Below are positions 34,603 through 43,139 of a stretch of 64,000 nt of DNA, one piece after another. A program made the translations under genes and the position numbers. Every line of letters starts with the position of its first letter. Position 1 is the first letter of the stretch. The notes beneath the pieces were generated by a model. That model worked only from the letters and a program-made list of their open reading frames with translations, made no database searches and was not told where the DNA came from. Source of the DNA: Labilithrix sp. (lineage in GTDB: Bacteria > Myxococcota_A > Polyangia > Polyangiales > Polyangiaceae); NCBI GenBank assembly GCA_019637225.1, contig JAHBWC010000046.1, positions 1-64,000 of the forward strand, written 5' to 3'.

Positions 34603-36963
34603 ATGACGAGCAACACGCAGCACCTGCATTCTCCGGTCGGGGTGATCTCCGGTGTCGACGACGAGATCACGTCCGCCGACGACACGTTCCTCCAGATGCT
34701 CGGGTACAGCCGGGAGGAGTTCGAACGCGACGGGCTCGACTGGCGGAAGCTCACGCCGCCGCAGTACGCCGTTCGCGACGATGCCCAGATGCGCCGCGCG
34801 CTCGAGAGTCTCTCGTCCGGAGGATTCACCGAGCCGTACCAGAAGGCGTTCATCCGCAAGGACGGCACGCTCGTGCCCGTGCTCGCCCTCGGCGCCTACG
34901 TCGACGGCTCGAAGAGCGCGTGGCTCGGCTACGTCGTCGACCTCTCGTCACCGCCCGGGCTCGCGTCACCGCCCGAGCCCGTCGCGCGGATCGGGCAGCC
35001 GCGACCCGAGGAGTTCTACGCGCGCCTGCTTCGCGAGCTCGTGCGCGAGCGGACCCGCATGGTGGCGATGCTCGACAACACCCACGCGCTCATCTGGGGC
35101 GTGGACAACGAGGGGCGCCTCCTCGCGGCCAACGCCGCGTTCCAGGCGGCGCAGCGGATCGTCACAGGTCGCGACGTCTCGGTCGGCGAGACGCTGCTCG
35201 GTCCGCCGCACCTCCCGCCCGAAGTGGTCGAAGTCTGGCGATCCGGGCTCGCCCAGGCGCTGGCGGGAGAGCGCGTCTCGAAGCGGGGCATCCTCGCCAC
35301 GCCCGAACGACAGCTTCACTTCGACAGCGTGTTCTCGCCCATCGTCGATCACCAACAGGGCGTCGCGGGTGTCGCGGTGGTCGCGCACGACGTGAGCGAG
35401 CGCGTTCAGGTCGAGGACGCGCTTCGAAAGAGCGAAGCGCGCTTTCGAACCCTCGCCGCCGCTTCACCGACCGGAGTCTTCCTGACCGACGCGACCGGCT
35501 CGGTCCTCTACGTGAACCCTCGAATCGCGCGCATCTGGGCCATGGACCCGGAAGAGATGTTCGGCCGCGGATGGACACGTCGAATCCATCCGGACGATCG
35601 CGATCGCGTCGAGCGCGAGACGCAGCTCGACGCCCCCGAGGACCGCGACTACGAGCAAGAGTACCGGCTGCTCCTCCCCGACGGGTCGGAGCGGCACGTC
35701 CACGCGTGGATCGCGCCCGTCCGCGAGGGCGCGAGCATCACCGGCTTCGTCGGCTGCGTCCAGGACGAGACCGAGCGCCATGCCGTCGCCCTCCAGACGC
35801 GACAGCGCGAGAAGATGGAGTCGCTCGGCCGTCTCGCCGGGGGCATCGCGCACGACTTCAACAACATGCTCGCGGTCGTCTTCTCGCACGTCGAGAGCGC
35901 GATGGAGGAGACGCGCCCCGACGCGAGCTTGCGATCGAGCCTCGAGGAGATCCTCGTCGCGGCTCGGCGCGCCCGTGACCTCGTGCGCCAGATCCTCACC
36001 TTCAGTCGGAGATCCGACCGGTCGCTGGCGCTCGTCGACCTTCGTGCCGTCGTCCTCGAGGGGCTCCGGCTCCTTCGCTCGACGCTCCCGGCGACGATCG
36101 CGCTCGCGACGAAGACGCCGTCGGTCCCGGTCGTCGTCCGCGGCGACGCGACGGGCCTGCAGCAGATCCTGGTGAACCTGTGCACGAACTCGGCCCGCGC
36201 GATGAGCAATCGAGGGACCATCTCGGTCCGACTCGACGCTGTCGGCTGCCCGCCGGACGGAAACGCGGTCCTCACCGTCTCCGACACCGGGTGCGGGATG
36301 ACCCCCAAGGTCCAGGCGCGCATCTTCGAGCCCTTCTTCACGACGAGCAGCGTCGGCCAGGGCACGGGAATGGGACTCGCTGTCGTCCACGGCGTCGTCA
36401 CGGCTCACGGCGGAACCATCGACGTCTCGAGCGCGCCGAAGAAGGGAGCGACCTTCCGTGTGTCGATCCCACTGGTCCGCGGCGTCGTGAACAAGAGCGC
36501 ACCGCCGCCCCCCTCACCTTCCGTCGCGCGCAAGGGGCGCGTCCTGCTCGTCGAGGACGACCGCGGCGTCGCGCACGGCGCGACGGCGCTCCTGAAGCGC
36601 TCCGGCTACGACGTCACGCACGCCGCCAACGGCATCGAAGCGCTCCGGGTCTTCTCGGCCGCCCCCGCGGCGATCGACGTCGTCTTGAGCGATCTCGCGA
36701 TGCCGGACCTCGCCGGCGACAAGCTTGCACAGACGATCCACATCGTGCGGCCCTCGTTGCCCATCGTGCTGATGACCGGCTTCAGCGAGCTCTTGAACAC
36801 CGACGACCTCCGCGATCTCGGAGTGATCGCGACCCTCGCGAAGCCGTGGACCTCGAACGAGCTCCTCACCTGCATCCAGGAGGCCCTCGAGGGTGTCCCG
36901 GAGACGGAGGGCGACGGGTGCGCCGATCCGGGAGAGGCGCCGCGAGACGATCCCTCTTCGTGA
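34603..36963 (+). CDS. Hybrid histidine kinase (three PAS, HisKA, HATPase, receiver)
   Basis: 786 residues. PAS1 about 8-112 (TFLQMLGYSREEFERDG), PAS2 about 145-260 (MLDNTHALIWGVDNEGRLLAANAAF), PAS3 about 278-395 (TGVFLTDATGSVLYVNPRIARIWAM). DHp with H417 in RLAGGIAHDFNNMLAVV, the HDFNN type typical of hybrid kinases. CA domain with N-box, SDTGCGM (G1), FEPFFTT and GTGMGLAVVHG. C-terminal receiver about 645-765 with D697 (VVLSDLAMPD) and K (AKPWT). There are no membrane segments. The kinase would autophosphorylate and pass phosphate to its own receiver, with the onward partner unknown. It is divergent from the sigma-54 activator. Confidence 0.92.
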   Translation: MTSNTQHLHSPVGVISGVDDEITSADDTFLQMLGYSREEFERDGLDWRKLTPPQYAVRDDAQMRRALESLSSGGFTEPYQKAFIRKDGTLVPVLALGAYVDGSKSAWLGYVVDLSSPPGLASPPEPVARIGQPRPEEFYARLLRELVRERTRMVAMLDNTHALIWGVDNEGRLLAANAAFQAAQRIVTGRDVSVGETLLGPPHLPPEVVEVWRSGLAQALAGERVSKRGILATPERQLHFDSVFSPIVDHQQGVAGVAVVAHDVSERVQVEDALRKSEARFRTLAAASPTGVFLTDATGSVLYVNPRIARIWAMDPEEMFGRGWTRRIHPDDRDRVERETQLDAPEDRDYEQEYRLLLPDGSERHVHAWIAPVREGASITGFVGCVQDETERHAVALQTRQREKMESLGRLAGGIAHDFNNMLAVVFSHVESAMEETRPDASLRSSLEEILVAARRARDLVRQILTFSRRSDRSLALVDLRAVVLEGLRLLRSTLPATIALATKTPSVPVVVRGDATGLQQILVNLCTNSARAMSNRGTISVRLDAVGCPPDGNAVLTVSDTGCGMTPKVQARIFEPFFTTSSVGQGTGMGLAVVHGVVTAHGGTIDVSSAPKKGATFRVSIPLVRGVVNKSAPPPPSPSVARKGRVLLVEDDRGVAHGATALLKRSGYDVTHAANGIEALRVFSAAPAAIDVVLSDLAMPDLAGDKLAQTIHIVRPSLPIVLMTGFSELLNTDDLRDLGVIATLAKPWTSNELLTCIQEALEGVPETEGDGCADPGEAPRDDPSS

Positions 36964-37034
36964 TCGGCCACGTGTCCCTCGAGGTTCGACCGCCGCGCTA
37001 GGACGCGCGCGCCGGGCTTGGTATTGCGGTAGCC

Positions 37035-39191
37035 GTGAAGGTTCCTGCGCTCTCCCCCGGAAGGTGGCTTCTGGTCGGAGCGGTCGGCTGCCTGCTCGCT
37101 GCCGTCCTGACGGTGTTCGCGGCCACGCGCGCGCCGTGGCTCGGCCTCACGCTCGCGCCGCCGTCGACGGAGGGTGAGGCCGGCGTGCGGATCGTGTCGG
37201 CGCGCGGCCCGTCGGCGGAGGTGCCCGCCGGCACGACGCTCGTCTCCGTCGCCGTCGAAGGAGGACCGTCGGTCGAGCTCGAGCGCACCGACCTGATCGA
37301 GGAGCCGGACTACTTCGATCGGTACGCCGACATGGCCAGGTTCTTCCACCGGCAGTCGGAGCTCGTGGAGGTGCTCCGGCACCCTCGCGTCGTGCTCGCC
37401 CTCCGGTACGACGGCGGCCCGACCGAGTCGTTCGTCGTGGAGCCCGCCGCGCGCCGTCCGCTCTCGGCGTTGCCGGGCGTCTTCTGGTTCCAGCTCTCGG
37501 CGGGGAGCATCGGCTTCTTCGTCTCGCTCTGGGTCTTCGTGCTCCGGCCGCGTGTCGTCGGCGTCCAGATGTTCGCCCTCGCGGGAGCGATGATCCTCGG
37601 CTTCACGGCGCCCGCCGCGATCTACAGCACGCGCGAGCTCGCCATCGACGGCGGGCTCTTCCGTCTCCTGTCGTCGATGAACCACCTCGGGGCGAACGTC
37701 TTCGGGATCGGGCTCGTCGGCATCTTCGTGGTGTTCCCGGCGCCGCTCGCGAGGCCTCGCGCGCTCTGGCTCCTCCCGGCCGTCTTCATCCCCTGGTTCG
37801 TCCTCGACGCCACGTGGCTGGCGCGCGACCAGAGCTGGGGCTCGCGCGCGCCGATCGTGCTCGAGCTCTTGCTCGCGGTCGCCTTCGCCGTCGTCCAGTG
37901 GCGACGCGCGCGCAGCGATCCGAGGGCGCGCGCGTCGCTCCGCTGGTTCGGCGTCTGCGTCCTGACCGGCGCCGGCCTCTTCGTGGTGAGCGTCGTCGGC
38001 ACGTCTCTCCTCGGGATGTTCCCGCCCATCCCGCAGGGATATTCGTTCGGCTTCTTCCTGCTGATGCACGTCGGCCTCGCGCTCGGCCTGCGGCAGACGC
38101 GGCTCTTCGAGCTCGACGAGCTCGCCTACGTCGTCCTCTTCTGGGTCGTCGGCGCGCTCGCGCTGGTCGGGCTCGACGCCGCGCTCCTTCTCCTCCTCGA
38201 CACGAACCGCCTGCTCTCGTCCGCGCTGGCGCTGTTCGTGCTCGGCCTCGCGTACCTGCCCGTGCGCTCGTGGGTGTGGTCGAGGGCGCTCTCGCGGCGC
38301 ACCGTCGACGAGGAGCGGCTCTTCCGGAGCGTCCTCGACGTCGTCTTCGCCGCGATCCCGGAGGACCGGGTCCGCCGCTACCGTGAGCTTTTCGACGCGC
38401 TCTTCTCGCCTCTCGAGATCGAGCCGGCGGGCGAGGGTGAGGTCCGCGAGGTCGCGGTGACGGACGGCGGCCTCCGCATGATCGTTCCCGCCGTCAGCTC
38501 GCTCCCGGCCCTGCGCCTCGCGTTCCCGTGGCGCGGGCGCGGCCTCTTCGGCGAGCGGCACGCCAAGCTGACGGTGTTGCTCCTCGAGCTCGCCGAGCAC
38601 GCGGAGAACGCACGCAGCGCCTTCGACCGGGGCGTGCGCGAAGAGCGCGCGCGTGTGGCGCGCGATCTCCACGACGACGTCGGCGCCGCGCTCACCACCG
38701 CGCTCTACCACGAGGATCCCGACGAGATCCGCCAGACCGTGCGCCTCGCGATCGGGGAGATGCGCTCGATGGTCGATCAGCTCACGGGCTCGAGACCGCG
38801 GCTCTCCGACATTCTGGGTAACCTTCGACACGAGACGACCCAGCGCCTCGCGGCCGCGCGCATTGCGCCGAAGTGGCCGCTGCTCGACTTCGGCGACGCG
38901 ACGATGCACCCGGCGGTCGCCCGCAACTTCACCTCGATGGTGCGCGAGATCGTCTCGAACGTCGTGCGCCACGCCGGCGCGAGCACGCTGACCGTCGAGG
39001 TCCGCCGCGACGGCGAGGAGTTCGTCGCGACGCTCACGGACGACGGGAGCGGCTTCGACGTCGACGCGCCCGGCGAAGGCAACGGCCTCCGCAACCTGCG
39101 TCGCCGCGCCAAGGACGTCGGTGGCACGATCCGGTTCGCGCGGCGCGACCTCGGTACCGAGGTGACGATCGCGCTACCTCTCGACGTCTAG
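37035..39191 (+). CDS. Membrane histidine kinase of the HisKA_3 (NarL-partner) type
   Basis: 718 residues; GTG start. One helix (residues 12-30) is followed by a periplasmic ~100-residue segment resembling a degenerate PDZ domain (GLTLAPPSTEGEAGVRIVSARGPSAEV). Seven or eight helices then lie between about 150 and 410. H-box RVARDLHDDVGAALTT with H546. The DHp is short: after ALYHEDPDE it goes directly to the second helix. HATPase with EIVSNVVRHAG, DDGSGFD and GNGLRNL. Such kinases normally pair with LuxR/NarL regulators, and none is adjacent, so it is an orphan. The signal is unknown. Confidence 0.88.
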   Translation: MKVPALSPGRWLLVGAVGCLLAAVLTVFAATRAPWLGLTLAPPSTEGEAGVRIVSARGPSAEVPAGTTLVSVAVEGGPSVELERTDLIEEPDYFDRYADMARFFHRQSELVEVLRHPRVVLALRYDGGPTESFVVEPAARRPLSALPGVFWFQLSAGSIGFFVSLWVFVLRPRVVGVQMFALAGAMILGFTAPAAIYSTRELAIDGGLFRLLSSMNHLGANVFGIGLVGIFVVFPAPLARPRALWLLPAVFIPWFVLDATWLARDQSWGSRAPIVLELLLAVAFAVVQWRRARSDPRARASLRWFGVCVLTGAGLFVVSVVGTSLLGMFPPIPQGYSFGFFLLMHVGLALGLRQTRLFELDELAYVVLFWVVGALALVGLDAALLLLLDTNRLLSSALALFVLGLAYLPVRSWVWSRALSRRTVDEERLFRSVLDVVFAAIPEDRVRRYRELFDALFSPLEIEPAGEGEVREVAVTDGGLRMIVPAVSSLPALRLAFPWRGRGLFGERHAKLTVLLLELAEHAENARSAFDRGVREERARVARDLHDDVGAALTTALYHEDPDEIRQTVRLAIGEMRSMVDQLTGSRPRLSDILGNLRHETTQRLAAARIAPKWPLLDFGDATMHPAVARNFTSMVREIVSNVVRHAGASTLTVEVRRDGEEFVATLTDDGSGFDVDAPGEGNGLRNLRRRAKDVGGTIRFARRDLGTEVTIALPLDV

Positions 39192-39638
39192 GGGGCGTCT
39201 CTACTCCGGTCGAGGTGATCAGAAGAGAGAGCGGGCACGGGCACGGGCACGGGCACGGGCACGTGGGAGAGGAGACGAGAGGCGCGTCGTGTTGTGTGGC
39301 GGCTTTGCTGTGCACATCGCACGCGCGATCCAGGCAAGACACTGCGCAACTACGCGGCGGTCGTCGCGCGCGCGCTGCTGTGGCTCAGAAACTGATCGAG
39401 GACCATCTCCTCGCTTCGGCCCATCGCGCCAAAGGTTGCCTCTGCTCGTGACGCAAGCGAGCTCCCTCTCGTCTCCCACGTGCCCGTGCCCGTGCCCGTG
39501 CCCGTGCCCGATCTCATCTCGGGCATCCATCGCGACAGCAAAGGGGTAGCGCGCTCTAGGCGACGTCGCACGACATCCGCTCGCGCGCGTGCCCGAGCTG
39601 GCATCGCGGTTGCTCGAGCATCGAGCCGAGGTGCTCCC
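39192..39638. other. 447-bp non-coding region dominated by an inverted hexamer repeat
   Basis: It contains the repeat structure described separately and a 201-nt inner part. Open frames crossing it on both strands encode only (PC)n or (PV)n runs from the hexamer and have untypical third-position composition, so they are not taken as genes. Confidence 0.7.
39233..39509. repeat. Perfect 38-bp inverted repeat made of five GGGCAC hexamers per arm
   Basis: The left arm is (GGGCAC)5 followed by GTGGGAGA (39233-39270). The right arm is TCTCCCAC followed by (GTGCCC)5 (39472-39509), its exact reverse complement. Pairing continues imperfectly on both sides (39227-39231 with 39511-39515; 39272-39275 with 39467-39470). 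The 201-nt interior contains a smaller CGAGGA/TCCTCG hairpin. It could be a non-autonomous element with long terminal inverted repeats, or a large structured RNA. Confidence 0.9.
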
Positions 39639-40229
39639 ATGCTTCCCCGCCGTTCGCCGGTCGCGTCCACGATCGTCATCGCCAGCGCCGCCTCGCCCGT
39701 ACGCCTGGCCGCCACCGAGTTCGTTCGCGGAACGACGTTCGGGTGGGGCAAGCGCGAGCTCGCGGCGTGGCTCGTGTGTCACTACGCCCCGTGCCTCGCG
39801 TCCGACGCGGTCGTTCATCCCGACGGCGCGGGCCCTAGGTCGACGACGCACTCGGGGCCCCTCTCCACCACGTCGGCGCACCTCGACGGCGACCGCGTCG
39901 AGCGCTTGATCCTCGAGGCGCGCTCGAGCGTCCTCCGCCTCCTCGCGGATCTCGCGTGGCCGTCGCAGGCGGCCGTCAGGGCACGGAGCGCGATCGCCGC
40001 CGGCTTCGTGATCGAGACGCGCGCTCCGCGCGCCGAGAGCGTCTGGGCACCCGTCGGGCGCAAGAGGATGCGCCTCGCCGACCGCGTCGCCTCGCTCTTC
40101 ATCGCAGACGCGATCGACAACCCGCACGACTACCGCGGGCTCTCGCTCTGCCGCGCCTGCGGCGAGGTCGGCTTCGGCGGCGACGCCGCGCACGAGCCGT
40201 CGTGCGAACGGGCACGCCACGTCGCCTGA
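39639..40229 (+). CDS. Hypothetical protein with CxxC zinc-like tail
   Basis: 196 residues from ATG 39639, with GAGG seven bases upstream. The frame is open from 39480, but the first part only translates the repeat into Pro/Val and has poor codon use. A short N-terminal hydrophobic stretch (STIVIASAASPVRLA) is not a convincing signal. The C-terminus, SLCRACGEVGFGGDAAHEPSC, offers Cys and His ligands for one zinc, suggesting nucleic-acid or protein contact. No family was recognised. A 16-bp palindrome overlaps the stop codon. Confidence 0.6.
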   Translation: MLPRRSPVASTIVIASAASPVRLAATEFVRGTTFGWGKRELAAWLVCHYAPCLASDAVVHPDGAGPRSTTHSGPLSTTSAHLDGDRVERLILEARSSVLRLLADLAWPSQAAVRARSAIAAGFVIETRAPRAESVWAPVGRKRMRLADRVASLFIADAIDNPHDYRGLSLCRACGEVGFGGDAAHEPSCERARHVA

Positions 40230-40244
40230 CGGCCACGTGGCCGT
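40229..40244. other. Perfect 16-bp palindrome at a gene end
   Basis: ACGGCCACGTGGCCGT can form a 6-bp stem with an ACGT loop and overlaps the TGA of the preceding gene. It may terminate transcription between the convergent hypothetical gene and glnS, and no T-run follows. Confidence 0.4.
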
Positions 40245-40400
40245 TCGTGACGGGCGAGGCGAACCGGCACACACGGACCGGACGCGACGCAGCGGGCCGG
40301 AGGCGCGATCGGACGCGACGCCACGCGGCGGACCGATCGCGCGATCGCCGGCGACGCGCGGCGGGCCGGACGCGTCAGACGCGCGGCGCGCCCGACGACG

Positions 40401-42734
40401 TCACGCGAGCTTCTTCTCGAGGAGCTCCTTGACGAGCTTCGCGTTCGCCCGGCCGCCCGACTTCTTCATCACCATGCCGACGAGCGCACCGACGACGTTC
40501 ACGTTGCCGGCCTTGTAGCGACCGACCGCGTCCGCGTTGTCGGCGAGGACCTGCTCGACGATGGGCCCGAGCGCGTCGGCGCTCGCGATCTGCGCGAGCC
40601 CCTTGTCCGCGACGATCGCTCGGGGCGACTTGCCCGAGGCGAGCATCGCGGCGAGCACCTCCTTGGTCTGCGCGCTGCCGATCGTCCCGTCCTTGACGAG
40701 ATCGGCGAGCTCGACGAGCGCGGGCCCGTCGAACGGCACCGCCTCGAGGCGCTTCGAGCGGAGCTCGCCGAGCACGTCGTTGGCGAGGAGCGTCGCGACG
40801 GCCTTCGCGAGCTCCTTGCCCTTCGGCGCTTCGGTCGCGCCGGCGAAGAGCGCCGCGAGGAGCGCCTCCTGCGCGATCACGCGAGCGGTCTCGGGCGGGA
40901 GGCCGTGTGCGTCGCGGAGGGCGATCGCCTCCGGCGACAGCTCGACCGGCGCCGCCTCGACGGGCGCGGCGGGCTTCTTCTCCCGCTTCTCCTTCTTCGA
41001 GTCCGGGGTCTTCGGCGCCGCGGGCTCGGCCCTCGCGACCACCTTCTGCCACGAGTCCTTGAGCGCCACGGTGCGGCTGAGGACGATCGCGCCGGGCGCG
41101 GTGTCCTCGTCGACGACGAAGAACCCGACGCGCTCGAGCTGGAAGCGCTCGCCCACGGTCGCCGCCGCGAGGCTCGGCTCGGCCTTTCCGACGAGCACGG
41201 CGAGCGACGCGGGGTTGAGCTCGGTGAGGTAGTCGGCGTCTCCCTCTCCAGGGTTCTCGGAGACGAACAGCCGATCGTAGAGGCGCACCTCGACGTCGGC
41301 GGCGCGCTCGGCCGACACCCAGTGGAGCGTCCCGTCGACGCGCTCGCCCGCCGGCGCGTTGCCGCCCCGCGTCGCCGGATCGTGCGTGCAGTGGACGCGC
41401 ACGATCGCGCCCGTCTCGTCCTTGTCCACGCTCGTGCACGTGACGATGTACGCGTGGCGGAGGCGCACCCTGCGTCCAGGCGCGAGCCGGTGCCAGCCCT
41501 TCGGCGGCGCCTCGGCGAAGTCCTCGCGATCGATGAAGACGCGGCGCGAGAACGCGAGCTTCCGGCTGCCCGTCCGCGCGACGTCGGCGGCGGGCTCGGT
41601 GCCGGGCGGCCAGTAGGGCGCGTCGATCTCCTCGAGCTCGCCCTCCGGAAAGCTGTCGATGACGACCTCGAGCGGACGGAGGACGGCCATCACGCGCGGC
41701 GACCGCCGATCGAGGTCCTCGCGCACCGTGTGCTCGAGCAGCGCGATGTCGACCGTCGAGATGTTCTTCGCGACGCCGACGCGCCCGATGAACTCGCGGA
41801 TTGCCTCCGGCGTGTAGCCGCGGCGACGGAGGCCCGCGATCGTGGGCATCCGCGGGTCGTCCCAGCCGCGGACGTGCTTGCCCTCGACGAGCTGGAGGAG
41901 CTTCCGCTTGCTCATCACCATGTACGTGATGTTCAGGCGGGCGAACTCGGTCTGCCGCGGGACGTGCGGGACCTCGGTCGCCTGGATGACCCAGTCGTAG
42001 AGCTCGCGCGCGCTCTCGAACTCGAGCGTGCAGAGCGAGTGCGTCACGCCCTCGAAGGAGTCCTCGAGGCAGTGCGCGTAGTCGTAGAGCGGGTAGATGC
42101 ACCACGTGTTCTCGGTGCGGTAGTGGTGCGCGTGCTTGATGCGGACGAGCGGCGGATCGCGCATCTTCATGTTCGGCGACGTCATGTCGATCCGCGCGCG
42201 GAGGACCTTCGCGCCGTCGGCGAACTCGCCGGCGCGCATCCGACGGAAGAGATCGAGGTTCTCCTCGACGCTGCGCGCCCGGTACGGACTCTCCTTGCCG
42301 TGCTCGGTGATCGTGCCGCGGTACTCCTTCGAGAAGGTCTCCTCGGGCAGATCGCAGACGTACGCCCGGCCGCGCTCGATGAGCTTCTCGCCGAGGTAGT
42401 AGAAGCGCTCGAAGTAGTCCGACGCGTAATAGAGGTGCTCGCCCCAGTCGAAGCCCAGCCAGCGCACGTCGCGCTTGATCGCCTCGACGTACTCCATGTC
42501 CTCCGTCGTCGGGTTCGTGTCGTCCATCCGGAGGTGGCAGCGCCCACCCATCTCCTTGGCGATCCCGAAGTCGATGCAGATCGCCTTGGCGTGTCCGATG
42601 TGGAGGTAGCCGTTGGGCTCGGGCGGGAAGCGCGTGACGACCTGACCGCCGTGCCTCTTGGCCGCGACGTCGGCGCGGATCATCTCGCGGATGAAGTCGG
42701 TGGGCTCCGGCCTTCGCGTCTCGCCGTCGGACAT
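40401..42734 (-). CDS. glnS: Glutaminyl-tRNA synthetase with C-terminal YqeY-like domain
   Basis: 777 residues from ATG 42734; the open frame reaches 42974 but the family begins here. Class I signatures: RFPPEPNGYLHIGHAKA (HIGH) and YMVMSKRKLLQLV (KMSKS-like), with the catalytic core up to about residue 340 and the anticodon-binding beta-barrels to about 560. A charged linker (KKEKREKKPAAP) leads to a ~170-residue C-terminal domain (LLANDVLGELRSKR...VVGALVGMVMKKSGGRANAKLV) homologous to YqeY/GatB tails, as known from Deinococcus GlnRS, where it assists tRNA binding. It is cytoplasmic and essential for translation. The gene stands alone. Confidence 0.97.
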   Translation of the reverse strand: MSDGETRRPEPTDFIREMIRADVAAKRHGGQVVTRFPPEPNGYLHIGHAKAICIDFGIAKEMGGRCHLRMDDTNPTTEDMEYVEAIKRDVRWLGFDWGEHLYYASDYFERFYYLGEKLIERGRAYVCDLPEETFSKEYRGTITEHGKESPYRARSVEENLDLFRRMRAGEFADGAKVLRARIDMTSPNMKMRDPPLVRIKHAHHYRTENTWCIYPLYDYAHCLEDSFEGVTHSLCTLEFESARELYDWVIQATEVPHVPRQTEFARLNITYMVMSKRKLLQLVEGKHVRGWDDPRMPTIAGLRRRGYTPEAIREFIGRVGVAKNISTVDIALLEHTVREDLDRRSPRVMAVLRPLEVVIDSFPEGELEEIDAPYWPPGTEPAADVARTGSRKLAFSRRVFIDREDFAEAPPKGWHRLAPGRRVRLRHAYIVTCTSVDKDETGAIVRVHCTHDPATRGGNAPAGERVDGTLHWVSAERAADVEVRLYDRLFVSENPGEGDADYLTELNPASLAVLVGKAEPSLAAATVGERFQLERVGFFVVDEDTAPGAIVLSRTVALKDSWQKVVARAEPAAPKTPDSKKEKREKKPAAPVEAAPVELSPEAIALRDAHGLPPETARVIAQEALLAALFAGATEAPKGKELAKAVATLLANDVLGELRSKRLEAVPFDGPALVELADLVKDGTIGSAQTKEVLAAMLASGKSPRAIVADKGLAQIASADALGPIVEQVLADNADAVGRYKAGNVNVVGALVGMVMKKSGGRANAKLVKELLEKKLA

Positions 42735-43139
42735 GGCACCCGAAGCTAGTAGAACCGGGCCGTTTTCGCGAGGGTCGTCCACACGCGCCCCGAGGAGCGC
42801 CGCTGTGCCGCGTCGGCCTTGGCTCCCGGCCGCGGCGCCGTCATCCGGGCTCGCTCGCCCGCGCCGGGTCGCGCACAGCGCTCCGGCGGCCGTCCGCGCA
42901 GCGTCGTGAGCCGTGTCGCGACCGGCCGCGGAGCCGCCGGATCCGCGGGACGCGATCGACGTCCACGGCCCCACACCGCCCTCGGTGGTTGCACGTTACA
43001 TGAAAGCGCCCAGGCCCTGGCGAAGCGTCGTTCAACCTGACACTTATCTCGTAATTCCAACACGTTAGTACCTGGTCCGTTCGGGATCCGCCGCTAGAGT
43101 TTTCTGGCTGGGCGGGAATCGAAACGCTGGAGGTCTGCG
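42735..43139. other. 405-bp divergent intergenic region
   Basis: It lies between glnS (minus) and the VWA lipoprotein gene (plus). A relatively AT-rich stretch, about 43020-43110, marks the likely promoter zone, but no clear -35/-10 pair was found. No gene was recognised. Confidence 0.5.

Noticed and set aside
36606-38972. 788-residue minus-strand frame, very Glu/Arg-rich, opposite the membrane kinase
   Set aside because: No motif; the plus-strand kinase has helices, H-box and HATPase.
39480-39638. N-terminal extension MPVPVPVPVP of the zinc-like hypothetical protein
   Set aside because: It translates the right repeat arm, and codon use is poor; ATG 39639 has a ribosome-binding site.
39219-40274. 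Minus-strand frame with a (PC/RA)n repeat through the inverted hexamer repeat
   Set aside because: Amino-acid repeats come only from the hexamer DNA; third-position composition is not that of the real genes.
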